The notes: generated by a model from the letters alone, not told the origin. A DNA stretch of 64,000 nt from Gammaproteobacteria bacterium (GCA_030428105.1 JAUIBE010000002.1:186001-250000); one strand, 5' to 3'. Shown: positions 42,943 through 52,413, counted from the stretch's first letter. A program made the numbers and translations.

Positions 42943-44241
42943 ATGAACGTTCTTATTGTTGGCAGCGGTGGGCGCGAACACGCCCTGGCCTGGAAAGCGG
43001 CCCAGTCTGCCCAGGTCGAGCACGTTTTCGTGGCGCCGGGCAACGCCGGCACGGCGATGGAAGCCGGGGTGGAAAACATCCCCGTCGCCGCCAACGACAC
43101 CGAAGGCCTGATCCACTTTGCCCGTGAGCGCGGCGTGGGCCTCACCATCATCGGTCCGGAAGACCCGTTGGCCGCCGGCATTGTCGACCGCTTTTCCGAG
43201 GCCGGGTTGGCGTGCTTTGGCCCTTCGGCCGCGGCGGCCCAACTGGAAGGCTCCAAGGCATTCGCCAAGGCCTTCATGACCCGCCACAACATTCCCACCG
43301 CGGCCTACGGCAATTTTTCTGAGCCCGAACCGGCCATCGCGTTTATCCGTGAGCACGGCGCGCCGATCGTGGTGAAAGCTGATGGCCTGGCCGCTGGCAA
43401 AGGCGTGATCGTGGCCCAGAGCGAAGATGAGGCCATCGCCGCGGTCCAGGACATGCTGGAAGGCAACGCCTTTGGCAAGGCCGGCAGCAACGTGGTGATC
43501 GAGGAATTCCTCGAAGGCGAGGAAGCCAGTTTTATCGTCATGGCCGACGGCGCGCACGTGCTGCCATTGGCCACCTCGCAGGACCACAAGGCAGTCGGCG
43601 ATGGCGACACCGGCCCCAACACCGGCGGCATGGGCGCCTACTCCCCCGCGCCGGTGGTGGACCAGGCCATGCACCGACGCGCCATGGCGGAAGTGATCCA
43701 GCCGGTGATCGACGGCATGGCGGCGGAAGGACATCCATTCACGGGTTTTTTGTACGCCGGTTTGATGATTTCACCTACAGGCGAGCCGCGCGTGCTGGAG
43801 TTTAATGTTCGTTTTGGCGACCCGGAAACCCAGCCCGTCATGATGCGGCTTCAATCCGACCTGGTGGGCCTGTGCCAGATGGCGCTGGCCGGCAACCTGG
43901 ACCAGGCGCAAGCCGAGTGGGACGCACGCCCCTGCCTGGGCGTGGTGATGGCGGCCGAGGGCTACCCCGGCAGTTACGCCAAGGGCCACCCCATTTCCGG
44001 GCTGGCGGATGTGCAAGGCGACGACTGCAAGGTCTTTCATGCTGGCACAGCGCTCGCCGAGGGCGAGGTGGTCACTTCCGGCGGCCGCGTGCTTTGCGTC
44101 TGCGCGCTGGGCGACAGCGTCGAATCAGCGCAGCAGTCCGCCTACCAGGCCTGCGAAAAGATTAGCTGGGACGGCGCGTTCACCCGCAGCGATATCGGTT
44201 ATCGCGCAGTGGCCAGAGAGCGGGCCGCCAGCCGGGACTAG
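42943..44241 (+). CDS. purD: Phosphoribosylamine-glycine ligase
   Basis: The 432-residue ATP-grasp ligase makes glycinamide ribonucleotide. It has the N-terminal VLIVGSGGREHALAWK, the ATP-grasp core KADGLAAGKGVIVAQ, and the family signature TGGMGAYSPAP. It follows purH by four bases in a purH-purD operon. Confidence 0.97.
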   Translation: MNVLIVGSGGREHALAWKAAQSAQVEHVFVAPGNAGTAMEAGVENIPVAANDTEGLIHFARERGVGLTIIGPEDPLAAGIVDRFSEAGLACFGPSAAAAQLEGSKAFAKAFMTRHNIPTAAYGNFSEPEPAIAFIREHGAPIVVKADGLAAGKGVIVAQSEDEAIAAVQDMLEGNAFGKAGSNVVIEEFLEGEEASFIVMADGAHVLPLATSQDHKAVGDGDTGPNTGGMGAYSPAPVVDQAMHRRAMAEVIQPVIDGMAAEGHPFTGFLYAGLMISPTGEPRVLEFNVRFGDPETQPVMMRLQSDLVGLCQMALAGNLDQAQAEWDARPCLGVVMAAEGYPGSYAKGHPISGLADVQGDDCKVFHAGTALAEGEVVTSGGRVLCVCALGDSVESAQQSAYQACEKISWDGAFTRSDIGYRAVARERAASRD

Positions 44242-44251
44242 GCCGCACCCG

Positions 44252-46447
44252 ATGGACGTTTCCCACCTCCTGGACGAACTCAACGACGCGCAGCGAGAAG
44301 CGGTTACCGCCCCTTCCGGTCACGTGCTGGTGCTGGCCGGCGCCGGCAGCGGCAAGACCCGTGTGCTGGTGCACCGCATTGCCTGGTTGATCCAGGTGGA
44401 ACATGTATCGCCGCTGGGCATCCTGGCGGTGACTTTCACCAACAAGGCCGCTGGGGAAATGCGCCACCGCACCGGCGAGATGCTGCAGATATCCACCCGC
44501 CCACTGTGGATTGGCACCTTCCACGGTATCGCCCATCGACTGTTGCGCATGCACCACCGCGAGGTGGGCCTGCCCGAAGGCTTCCAGATTCTTGATTCCG
44601 AGGACCAACTGCGCCTGATCCGGCGTATCATCCGCGACGAGGGCCTGGACGAAACCCACTGGCCTTCACGCCAGGCGCAATGGTTTATCAACGCGCGCAA
44701 GGATGAAGGCCAGCGGCCCAAGCACATAGAGCACAATGACCACCCGGTCACCGCCACCTGGACCCACGTCTACCAGCGCTACCAGGAATACTGCCACCGC
44801 GGCGGCCTGGTCGATTTCGCCGAACTGCTGCTGCGCGCCCACGAGTTGTGGCTGGAACAGCCCGAGGTGCTGGACCACTACCGCAAGCGCCTGCAGCACC
44901 TGCTGATCGACGAGTTCCAGGACACCAACACCATCCAGTACGCCTGGCTGCGCATGCTGGCCGGCAAATCCGGCAACGTGTTTGTCGTGGGCGATGACGA
45001 CCAGTCCATTTACGGCTGGCGCGGCGCGAAGGTGGAAAATGTACAGCTCTTTGTGCGCGACTATCCGGATGTCGCCACCATCCGCCTGGAGCAGAACTAC
45101 CGCTCTACCGGCACCATCCTCAATGCCGCCAATGCGCTGATTGCCCACAACCAGGGGCGCATGGGCAAGAAGCTGTGGACCGCGGGCGAGACCGGCAAGA
45201 ACATCCACCTGTACGCCGCCTACAACGAGCAGGAAGAGGCGCGCTACGTGATCGAGTGCATCAAGCGCTGGATCGACGGCGGGCGCAAGCCATCCGATGC
45301 CGCCATCCTCTACCGCACCACCGCGCAGTCACGCCTGTTCGAGGAATACCTGCTGCGCGAATCGATTCCTTACCGGGTGTATGGCGGCCAGCGGTTCTTC
45401 GAACGCAGCGAGGTAAAAGACGCGCTGGCTTACCTGCGCCTGTTGAACAACCCCAACGACGATGCGGCGATTGAACGGGTGATCAACAAGCCCACCCGCG
45501 GCATCGGTGAAAAAACCATTTCCGACCTGCGCCTGCAGGCGCGCGAAAGCGGCCTTTCCCTGTGGCAGGCGATTGGCGAATCGCTCAAGCAAGGCGTGCT
45601 GGCGAGCCGCGCGGCCAGCGCGGTAGGCGCCTTCGTCAAGCTGGTCAGCGACATGCAGGAACGCCTCGCCGACTTCACCCTGGGCAACCAGATCCAGGGC
45701 GTGATCGACGACAGCAACCTGGTGCAGGCCTACGAAAAAGAACCCAGCGAGCGCCGCGAAACCCGCGAGGAGAACCTGCGCGAGCTGGTCAACGCCGCCG
45801 ACCGCTTTATCCTGCCGGGCGAAGATGCCGATGCGGGGCTGACCGAACTGCAATCCTTCCTTAGCCACGCTGCGCTGGAAGCGGGCGAAACCCAGGGCGA
45901 GGCCTGGGACGACTGCGTGCAGTTGATGACCATGCACTCGGCCAAGGGCCTGGAGTTTCCACTGGTGTTTATCGCCGGCATGGAAGATGGCCTGTTCCCC
46001 CACCAGCGCTCCATCGAGGACGCCGGCGGGCGTCTCGAGGAAGAACGCCGCCTGTGCTACGTGGGCATGACCCGCGCACGCGAGGAGTTGTGCCTTTCCT
46101 ACGCGGAAGTGCGCCGCATGCATGGTTCCGAATCCTTCAGCCGGCCATCACGCTTTATCGAGGAAATTCCCGAGGAGCTGATCGAGGAAGTGCGCCCCCG
46201 AGCCGCCATCCAGCGCCCCTACGTACCCGCCTCCCGCAGCCAGGCGCGCGACCGGGTGGCGCGCACTCATGTGCCCAACCAGGCATGGCCGTTCAAGCTG
46301 GGCCAGCCGGTGGTGCACAAGAAATTTGGCGAAGGCACCGTGATGGCCTTCGAGGGACAGGGCGACCACACCCGCGTGCAGGTCAACTTCGACCAGGCCG
46401 GGGCCAAGTGGCTGGTGCTGGCCTACGCCGGGCTGCAGGCCGCGTGA
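44252..46447 (+). CDS. uvrD: DNA helicase II UvrD
   Basis: The 731-residue SF1A helicase begins at MDVSHLLDELNDAQREAV; the frame is open upstream but only inside purD. Motifs are Walker A GAGSGKTRVL, Walker B LIDEFQDTN, motif III GDDDQSIYGWRGA and motif V TMHSAKGLEF. The C terminus ends with a Tudor-like segment (VVHKKFGEGTVMAFEGQGDHTRVQV) typical of UvrD. It serves nucleotide-excision and mismatch repair. Confidence 0.96.
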   Translation: MDVSHLLDELNDAQREAVTAPSGHVLVLAGAGSGKTRVLVHRIAWLIQVEHVSPLGILAVTFTNKAAGEMRHRTGEMLQISTRPLWIGTFHGIAHRLLRMHHREVGLPEGFQILDSEDQLRLIRRIIRDEGLDETHWPSRQAQWFINARKDEGQRPKHIEHNDHPVTATWTHVYQRYQEYCHRGGLVDFAELLLRAHELWLEQPEVLDHYRKRLQHLLIDEFQDTNTIQYAWLRMLAGKSGNVFVVGDDDQSIYGWRGAKVENVQLFVRDYPDVATIRLEQNYRSTGTILNAANALIAHNQGRMGKKLWTAGETGKNIHLYAAYNEQEEARYVIECIKRWIDGGRKPSDAAILYRTTAQSRLFEEYLLRESIPYRVYGGQRFFERSEVKDALAYLRLLNNPNDDAAIERVINKPTRGIGEKTISDLRLQARESGLSLWQAIGESLKQGVLASRAASAVGAFVKLVSDMQERLADFTLGNQIQGVIDDSNLVQAYEKEPSERRETREENLRELVNAADRFILPGEDADAGLTELQSFLSHAALEAGETQGEAWDDCVQLMTMHSAKGLEFPLVFIAGMEDGLFPHQRSIEDAGGRLEEERRLCYVGMTRAREELCLSYAEVRRMHGSESFSRPSRFIEEIPEELIEEVRPRAAIQRPYVPASRSQARDRVARTHVPNQAWPFKLGQPVVHKKFGEGTVMAFEGQGDHTRVQVNFDQAGAKWLVLAYAGLQAA

Positions 46448-46454
46448 ACCTTCC

Positions 46455-47333
46455 ATGCGTTCCTGCGAAGAAATTGGCCTCGACACCCGCGCCGGCGGCG
46501 TCGCCCTGTTGCACTGGCCATCGCCGAACCCGGACGCGCCGAAAGTAGTCTGCCTGCACGGCTGGCTGGATAACGCCCACTCTTTCCTGCCGCTGGCCCA
46601 GCACCTGCCCGGGCTGGACCTGTACGCGCTCGACTTTCCCGGCCACGGCCATTCCGATCATCGCCCGCCCGGCACGCGCTACTCGTTCAGCGAATACCTG
46701 TTCGACCTCGACTCGGTACGCGAAGCGCTGGGCTGGTCGGAGATGAACATCCTGGGCCACTCGATGGGCGGCGGTGTTGGTTCGATGTATGCAGCCGCCC
46801 TGCCCGACAGTGTCCGGCGCCTGGTCGTACTCGATGGGCTGGGGCCGGTTACGCGCAAAGAATCTGAAACCGCCCAACAGTTGCGCCGCAGCCTGGAACG
46901 CGCACGCAGACCGCGCCGCCCGTTGCGCCAGTTTGACTCTATCGAGCAGATGACGGAGGCGCGGGAAAACGGCTTTCTCGATATATCGCGGCCAGCCGCA
47001 GAACTCATCTGCGAACGGGCGGTGCGCGAGGTGCAGGACGAGCAAGGCGTGCACTACGTGTGGCGCACCGACCCCGAACTGCGCTGGGCGACCCCCATCA
47101 TGTTCAGCGAGAAGCAGGTGCTGAACTGCCTGGAAAATATCCAGGCGCCGGTGCTCTCGCTGCACGCTGCGCAAGGCGAACTGAACCCGTTCCAGAAGAT
47201 CATCTTGGCGCGCCGCGCGGTGGTGCCCAGGCTGCGGCATCGCGATATCGAGGGCAACCACCATTTTCACATGGACCTGGCCGAGCACATCGCGCCTGAG
47301 ATCCAAGACTTTTTCCTGGAGAACAACCCATGA
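46455..47333 (+). CDS. Alpha/beta hydrolase
   Basis: The 292-residue protein has an oxyanion region LHGWLDNAHSF, the nucleophile elbow GHSMGGGVG (Ser), and a C-terminal HHFHMDLAEHI carrying the catalytic His. There is no signal peptide. The substrate is unknown. It overlaps pyrF by ATGA, so both are probably translated together after uvrD. Confidence 0.88.
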   Translation: MRSCEEIGLDTRAGGVALLHWPSPNPDAPKVVCLHGWLDNAHSFLPLAQHLPGLDLYALDFPGHGHSDHRPPGTRYSFSEYLFDLDSVREALGWSEMNILGHSMGGGVGSMYAAALPDSVRRLVVLDGLGPVTRKESETAQQLRRSLERARRPRRPLRQFDSIEQMTEARENGFLDISRPAAELICERAVREVQDEQGVHYVWRTDPELRWATPIMFSEKQVLNCLENIQAPVLSLHAAQGELNPFQKIILARRAVVPRLRHRDIEGNHHFHMDLAEHIAPEIQDFFLENNP

Positions 47334-48046
47334 CCGGCCACAGACAAGAGATTCCCGTTCGTGAGCGACTGATTTTTGCCCTTGATGTGCCCGACCTGGC
47401 GCGCGCCCGCGACCTGGTGCACACCCTTGGCGATTCAGTGGTGTTCTACAAGCTGGGGTTGGAGTTTTTTCTTTCCGGCAGCTACTTCGAGCTGGCCGCC
47501 GAACTGCGCGGCATGGGCAAGAAAATCTTCGCCGACCTGAAGCTGTTTGATATTCCCGCAACGGTGGGCTCCGCGGTTCGCCAGCTGGCGCGTCACGATG
47601 TGCAGTTCTGCACCGTCCACGGCAACGACAGCATGCTCAGGGCCGCGGCAGAGGCCAAGGGCAACGTCCAGATCCTGGCCGTCACCGCCCTCACCTCGCT
47701 GGACCAGGGTGACCTCGACGACCTGGGCTTCCAGTGCGATGCCCGCACCCTGGTGCTTTCACGCGCCCGGCGCGCCCTTGAGCTGGGCTGTGACGGCGTG
47801 GTCTCTTCCGGGCTTGAAGTACCCGCATTACGCGAATCCGTGGACCACGCCCTGCTCACTGTTTGCCCCGGCATTCGTCCCATCCACAACGACGAAGACG
47901 ACGACCAGCAACGCGTGGTGACGCCCGCCAGGGCCATCGCCAGCGGCGCTGATTACCTGGTGGTAGGCCGCCCCATCCGCGACGCCGCCGACCCCGCCGC
48001 AGCCGCCGATGCCATCCAGCAGGAGATTGCTGGCGCTGTGGCTTGA
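47330..48046 (+). CDS. pyrF: Orotidine 5'-phosphate decarboxylase
   Basis: The 238-residue TIM-barrel enzyme makes UMP. It has FYKLGLEFFL and the catalytic FADLKLFDIPATV (Lys-Asp network). The phosphate-binding TVCPGIRP is followed by a DDQQRVVTPARAI block. The -35 box of the downstream small-RNA promoter overlaps its stop codon. Confidence 0.96.
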   Translation: MTGHRQEIPVRERLIFALDVPDLARARDLVHTLGDSVVFYKLGLEFFLSGSYFELAAELRGMGKKIFADLKLFDIPATVGSAVRQLARHDVQFCTVHGNDSMLRAAAEAKGNVQILAVTALTSLDQGDLDDLGFQCDARTLVLSRARRALELGCDGVVSSGLEVPALRESVDHALLTVCPGIRPIHNDEDDDQQRVVTPARAIASGADYLVVGRPIRDAADPAAAADAIQQEIAGAVA

Positions 48047-48072
48047 CAGCTATTAATCTTCTGGATTACGAT
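48043..48072 (+). promoter_or_regulatory. Strong promoter of small-RNA candidate 2
   Basis: A perfect TTGACA (48043-48048) is followed after 18 bases by TACGAT (48067-48072, four of six). The -35 overlaps the pyrF stop codon. The predicted start is near 48079. Confidence 0.6.
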
Positions 48073-48078
48073 GTGCCC

Positions 48079-48290
48079 ATAACTTGTTAATAACAAACAA
48101 TTCATAACAAGCAAAGCACAACAACAAAAGGGACAGAAGGACAATCTCGCCACCAGGTGAGCTGCCGACAAAAAGCCCAGGACTCGGGCTAGAAGAAGGG
48201 ACTGCTACCACACACTTGCAATGAATTAGTACCACGATCCTCTCCGGCTCCGCCGGAACTTCTGGGCTGGCCTTGTGCCAGCCTTTTTTT
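48079..48290 (+). ncRNA. Candidate small RNA 2 (about 210 nt), GGA- and CA-rich
   Basis: Bounded by a strong promoter and an intrinsic terminator. The first 65 bases are A/C-rich with AACAAACAA and CACAACAACAA-type tracts. GGA occurs at 48131, 48139, 48180, 48199 and 48255. The third lies in the loop of the hairpin AGCCC (48174-48178) / GGGCT (48186-48190), the context preferred by CsrA/RsmA. A second hairpin is CTCGCC/GGTGAG (48146-48161 region). The features recall RsmZ/CsrB and CrcZ-type protein-titrating RNAs, but no homology is claimed and no coding frame is evident. Confidence 0.55.
48243..48290 (+). terminator. Rho-independent terminator of small-RNA candidate 2
   Basis: Hairpin TCCGGC/GCCGGA (48243-48257) precedes the terminator proper: GGCTGGC (48265-48271), loop, GCCAGCC (48277-48283), then seven T (48284-48290). 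Confidence 0.88.
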
Positions 48291-48322
48291 ATCCCGCAAC
48301 TGCGGCGTTGGCCGCCCACTTC

Positions 48323-48385
48323 CATCCCGGAAACGCGAGTAGCGTTATCCGGGACCCACCAGCTGAACAGAAGCGCTGCATGGCC
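48323..48385 (-). repeat. Dispersed REP-like element, copy 3
   Basis: Read on the minus strand it carries the same hairpin as copy 1 (TCCCGGATAACGC, TACTC, GCGTTTCCGGGA) and the flanking GCAGCGCTTCTGTTCA-type sequence. It lies between the small-RNA terminator and plsB. The second TTCCGGGATGACGG unit present in copies 1 and 2 is missing. Confidence 0.7.
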
Positions 48386-48432
48386 CCAAAAAACACCCCC
48401 AAAAACCAACATGCAGTATCCTTGCAGGGCTT

Positions 48433-51006
48433 ATGAGTGCAGAAACACCAGCCACAGGATTTTGGGGCGCCATCCGCTTGCGGTGGTTCCTGCTTTGGCG
48501 TGGCGTGCTGCACTGGTGGGTCAAATCCAAGGTACTGCCCAACCCGTTTGACGAAATCACCCTCGATCCGGACAAGCCGGTTTGTTATGCACTGGACAGC
48601 TACGCGCTGTCCTCCCTGCTGATCCTGGACAAGGCCTGCGAGCAGCTTGGCCTGCCCCGCCCGGTTGCCCCGGTGAAGGTCGGCGACACGGTGCAGGCAC
48701 GCGCCTACATGGCGCTGCAGCGCAAAAAGGGCCTGCTGATCATGCGCCCGTCCACCCGCCGTCACTCGGCAATGCTCGAGCAGATGGTGAAGGCGATTAC
48801 CACGCATGAAGGGGAGCCGCCGGCAGACGTCCAGATCGTACCGGTCACGGTGCTGGTGGGCCGTGCCCCGGACAAGGAAACCGGCCTGGCAAAGATCCTG
48901 TTCTCGGAATCGTGGGAAGTGGGCGGACGCCTGCGCCGCCTGCTCAGCACCTTTATCAACGGCCGAAACACCTTCGTGCAGTTCAGCCAGCCGCTTTCAT
49001 TGCTGGATACCGCCAGCGAGGAAATGGGTGCAGCGCGCATGGTGCGCAAAGTCTCTCGCATATTGCGCGTGCACTTCCGCCATGTGCGTAGCGCAGCGAT
49101 CGGCCCCGACCTTTCCCACCGTCGCACCGTGGTCGGCCGGGTGCTCAACAGCCCATCGGTGCGCAAGGCCATTGCCGACAAGGCGCGAACCGGCAAAGTG
49201 TCGGAAGAAAAGGCCAGGCAGATTGCGCGCGGCTACGCCTACGAGATCGCCGCAGATTATTCCTATTCCTTTGTGCGCATCGCCTCGCTGGCGCTGTCGT
49301 GGTTCTGGAACCGGATCTACGACGGCGTGGTGCTGCATCACTTCAGCGACTTCCGCAAGGTGGCCGCCGATCACGAAGTGATCTACGTGCCCTGCCACCG
49401 CAGCCACATCGATTACCTGCTGGTTTCCTATTTCGTTTACCACCACGGCTTCGTGCCGCCGCACGTGGCCGCCGGGGTGAACCTCAATTTGCCGGTGGTG
49501 GGGCGATTCCTGCGCAAGGGCGGCGCCTTCTACCTGCGCCGCTCCTTCCGCACCCAGAAGCTGTACTCAGCAGTGTTCCATGAGTACCTCAGCACCATCC
49601 AGTCGCAGGGCACCAGCATCGAGTACTTCATCGAAGGCACCCGCAGCCGCACCGGCCGCCTGCTGCAACCCAAGTCGGGCATGCTGGCGATGTCGGTGCG
49701 CAGCTACCTGCGTGCGCCCACCCGCCCGGTGATGTTCCAGCCCATTTACATCGGTTACGAGCGCCTGGTGGAAGGCAACAGCTACATTGCCGAGCTTTCC
49801 GGCGAGGAAAAGAAAACCGAATCACTGGGCGACCTGCTCAACGTGTTCAAGGTGCTGCGCCAACGCTATGGCAAGGTACATGTCAGCTTTGCCAAGCCCG
49901 TGTTCCTGGACGAGTTGCTGGACAAGCATGAGCCGGACTGGCGCCAGCAGATCAGCGAAGAGGACACCAAGCCCCAGTGGCTTTCACCGCTGATTGATGA
50001 CCTGGGCAATGAGATCATCACTGGCATCAACCTGTGCGCCCATGTCGGCCCGGTTAACCTGCTGGCCGCCATCCTGCTGGCCATGCCCAAGCACGCGATC
50101 GACCGCGACGACCTGCTGGAAGCGCTGCGCCTCTACCTCGACCTGCTCAAGCATTGCGCGTATTCAGACCGCATCACCTTCACCAGCCGAACGCCCGAGG
50201 AAATCATCGGCTACGGCATGGAGCTGGGCGTGCTGCGGGTGGTCGACCACCCGCTGGGCGATATTGTCGAGATCCAGCCCGACCAGGCAGTGCGGCTGGC
50301 GTATTTCCGCAACAACGTTTCTCACCTGCTGGCCATGCCATCGCTGGTGGCAGCTTGCTTCCTCAATTCACCCAAGGTGAAAACCAGCGCGGTTTCACGC
50401 ATTGCCGGCGCGGTCTACCCGTTTCTCAAGGCCGAGCTGTTCCTGCCGTGGGACCAGCAGGGATTCGAACAAGCCTGTTTCGGGTTTGTTGACTGGCTGC
50501 GCGCCCGCGGCCTGGTGTTGCCCGAACGGACGGAGGGCGTGCTGGAGCGACCCGACGGTGGCAGCGACAAGGCGTTTCACCTGCGCATGATCGGGCGAGC
50601 CCTGTTGCAGACCTATGAACGCTACTACATCACGGTGGCGGTGCTGGCCAAGAACGGGTCCGGCACCCTGGCGCGCGGCGAGCTCGAGCGGCTGTGCACA
50701 CTCACGGCGCAACGCATTTCGCACCTCAACGAGTTTGCAGCCCCGGACTTCTACGACAAGTCGCTGTTCCGCCAATTCATCCAGTTGTTGCGCAGCAGCG
50801 AGATCATCGCCATCAACAGCCAGGGCAAGTATGAATTCAGCGAGCTGATTGCCGGCATTGCCGAGGACGCCAAGCTGATCCTCAGCAAGGAGATTCGCCA
50901 TGGCATCATGCAGGTGGCGCCACACCTGCTGGAGCTGGAAAACGACGGCAACAAGGAAGAGGCCGATGACAAACAGCTTGAACAAGCTGCTGAAGAGGAA
51001 TCCTGA
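48433..51006 (+). CDS. plsB: Glycerol-3-phosphate 1-O-acyltransferase PlsB
   Basis: The 857-residue membrane enzyme makes lysophosphatidate from acyl-ACP or acyl-CoA. The acyltransferase blocks are HRSHIDYLLVSYF (His about 322, Asp about 327), GGAFYLRRSFR, FIEGTRSRTG and FQPIYIGYE. The length is near that of E. coli PlsB (807). The C-terminal 30 residues are acidic. No dgk gene is adjacent. Confidence 0.96.
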   Translation: MSAETPATGFWGAIRLRWFLLWRGVLHWWVKSKVLPNPFDEITLDPDKPVCYALDSYALSSLLILDKACEQLGLPRPVAPVKVGDTVQARAYMALQRKKGLLIMRPSTRRHSAMLEQMVKAITTHEGEPPADVQIVPVTVLVGRAPDKETGLAKILFSESWEVGGRLRRLLSTFINGRNTFVQFSQPLSLLDTASEEMGAARMVRKVSRILRVHFRHVRSAAIGPDLSHRRTVVGRVLNSPSVRKAIADKARTGKVSEEKARQIARGYAYEIAADYSYSFVRIASLALSWFWNRIYDGVVLHHFSDFRKVAADHEVIYVPCHRSHIDYLLVSYFVYHHGFVPPHVAAGVNLNLPVVGRFLRKGGAFYLRRSFRTQKLYSAVFHEYLSTIQSQGTSIEYFIEGTRSRTGRLLQPKSGMLAMSVRSYLRAPTRPVMFQPIYIGYERLVEGNSYIAELSGEEKKTESLGDLLNVFKVLRQRYGKVHVSFAKPVFLDELLDKHEPDWRQQISEEDTKPQWLSPLIDDLGNEIITGINLCAHVGPVNLLAAILLAMPKHAIDRDDLLEALRLYLDLLKHCAYSDRITFTSRTPEEIIGYGMELGVLRVVDHPLGDIVEIQPDQAVRLAYFRNNVSHLLAMPSLVAACFLNSPKVKTSAVSRIAGAVYPFLKAELFLPWDQQGFEQACFGFVDWLRARGLVLPERTEGVLERPDGGSDKAFHLRMIGRALLQTYERYYITVAVLAKNGSGTLARGELERLCTLTAQRISHLNEFAAPDFYDKSLFRQFIQLLRSSEIIAINSQGKYEFSELIAGIAEDAKLILSKEIRHGIMQVAPHLLELENDGNKEEADDKQLEQAAEEES

Positions 51007-51007
51007 C

Positions 51008-51220
51008 TCAGGCGTCCAGGTCGGGAATCAGCTTGGACTCCAGGTAGGCGATCCAGTCCTTGAGCTTCAACTTGCGCTTCTTCATGCGGGTAATCTGCAG
51101 CTGGTCCATGGCTGGATCCGAGGCAAGCCGCGAGATGGCCTCGTCAAGGTCGCGATGTTCTTCGCGAAGCTCGGCCAGCAAGTTGGCAATTTCAGCGGGG
51201 TGATTCGAGTCGATGGTCAC
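51008..51220 (-). CDS. YdcH-family small protein (DUF465)
   Basis: The 70-residue helical protein starts with GTG and matches the YdcH/DUF465 family: LLAELREEHRDLDEAISRLA and QITRMKKRKLKLKDWIAYLE. Function is unknown. A TAAAAT box nine bases before the GTG again suggests a very short leader. Its end lies one base from the plsB stop. Confidence 0.9.
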   Translation of the reverse strand: MTIDSNHPAEIANLLAELREEHRDLDEAISRLASDPAMDQLQITRMKKRKLKLKDWIAYLESKLIPDLDA

Positions 51221-51229
51221 AGCGCGACA

Positions 51230-51235
51230 ATTTTA
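51230..51235 (-). promoter_or_regulatory. Candidate -10 box for ydcH
   Basis: TAAAAT on the minus strand lies nine bases upstream of the GTG start codon, five of six matches to TATAAT. No -35 is evident. Confidence 0.3.
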
Positions 51236-51312
51236 CCGCACTCGCGAACGCCCGGCGCGCCGCGATCATGGCAAGAACGTACAATAACAATTCAATACCA
51301 AGAGGGAATGGA

Positions 51313-52413
51313 ATGAAGAGGCGTGATTTTGTTCGAAACGCAGCCTGGGCCGGCACTGCCGGTGCTCTGGCAGCATGCGGCAACCAGTCTTCAGACGCAG
51401 CGGCGCAACGGGACTGTGAAGCGGCAGACCCGATCGAGTGGAAGATGGTCACCACCTGGCCGCGCGACTTTCCCGGCCTGGGCACCGGCGCCGCCAGGCT
51501 GGCCGAGAACATCACCGCGATGAGCGGCGGCCGCCTGACGGTCAAGGTCTACGCCGGCAATGAGCTGGTTCCGCCTTTTGAAGTGTTCGACGCCGTCTCC
51601 CGCGGCACCGCCGAAATGGGCCACGGCGCCTCTTACTACTGGAAAGGAAAAATTCCCGCCTCGCAGTTCTTTATCGGCGTGCCTTTCGGCATCGGCGGCC
51701 ATGAGTTGAACGGCTGGTTCTACTACGGCGGTGGTATGGAGCTTTACCGCGAAACCTACGCGCCGTTTGGCGTGCTGCCGTTCGTGATCGGCAACTCTTC
51801 GACCCAGGCGGGCGGCTGGTTCAACAAGGAAATCAACAGTCTCGACGACCTCAAGGGCCTGAAGATGCGCATCCCCGGCATGGGTGGAGAGGTCATCCAG
51901 CGCGCCGGCGGCACACCGGTGAACATTCCCGGGGCCGAGCTGTTTACCGCCCTTCAAAACGGCACCATCGACGCGGCCGAATGGGTGGGGCCACTCAACG
52001 ACCTGGCCTTCGGCCTGTTCCGTGCGGCGAAATACTATTACTACCCGGGCTGGCAGGAGCCGGGCAGCGCGCTGGAAGGGCTGGTGAACATCGATGCGTG
52101 GAATGCCCTGCCGGCAGACCTGCAGTCCATTGTCGAAGTGGCCTGCCAGGCGGCCGTAACCGACATGTACGCCGAGTTCGATGCGCTCAATGGCCAGGCC
52201 CTGCGCACCCTGATTGATGAGCACGGCGTGGAGCTCAAGCGCTTTCCCGACGAAGTGCTGGATGAACTCAAGCGCCTGACCAATGAATACCTGGAAGAAC
52301 TGGCAGCCAGTGACCCGGCTTCACGCAAGGTCTGGGATTCGCTGAAAAGCTTCAGCGAGCAGACTCAGTTCAACACCTCGATTGGACAACAGGCCATCTT
52401 CGAAACGCGCTGA
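51313..52413 (+). CDS. TRAP transporter substrate-binding protein (DctP/TakP type)
   Basis: The 366-residue protein starts at MKRRDFVRNAAWAG, preceded by AGAGGG. It has a twin-arginine motif (R3-R4) and a lipobox LAAC (C22), so it is probably a Tat-exported lipoprotein. The body matches TakP-like binding proteins of 2-oxo acids: MRIPGMGGEVIQRAGGTPV, AAEWVGPLNDLAFG and YYYYPGWQEPG. The membrane partners are unusual: see the two small genes that follow and the convergent dctM. Confidence 0.92.
   Translation: MKRRDFVRNAAWAGTAGALAACGNQSSDAAAQRDCEAADPIEWKMVTTWPRDFPGLGTGAARLAENITAMSGGRLTVKVYAGNELVPPFEVFDAVSRGTAEMGHGASYYWKGKIPASQFFIGVPFGIGGHELNGWFYYGGGMELYRETYAPFGVLPFVIGNSSTQAGGWFNKEINSLDDLKGLKMRIPGMGGEVIQRAGGTPVNIPGAELFTALQNGTIDAAEWVGPLNDLAFGLFRAAKYYYYPGWQEPGSALEGLVNIDAWNALPADLQSIVEVACQAAVTDMYAEFDALNGQALRTLIDEHGVELKRFPDEVLDELKRLTNEYLEELAASDPASRKVWDSLKSFSEQTQFNTSIGQQAIFETR

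Noticed and set aside
44009-44251. An N-terminal extension of UvrD inside purD
   Set aside because: The added residues do not look like a helicase N terminus, whereas MDVSHLLDELNDAQREAV at 44252 does.
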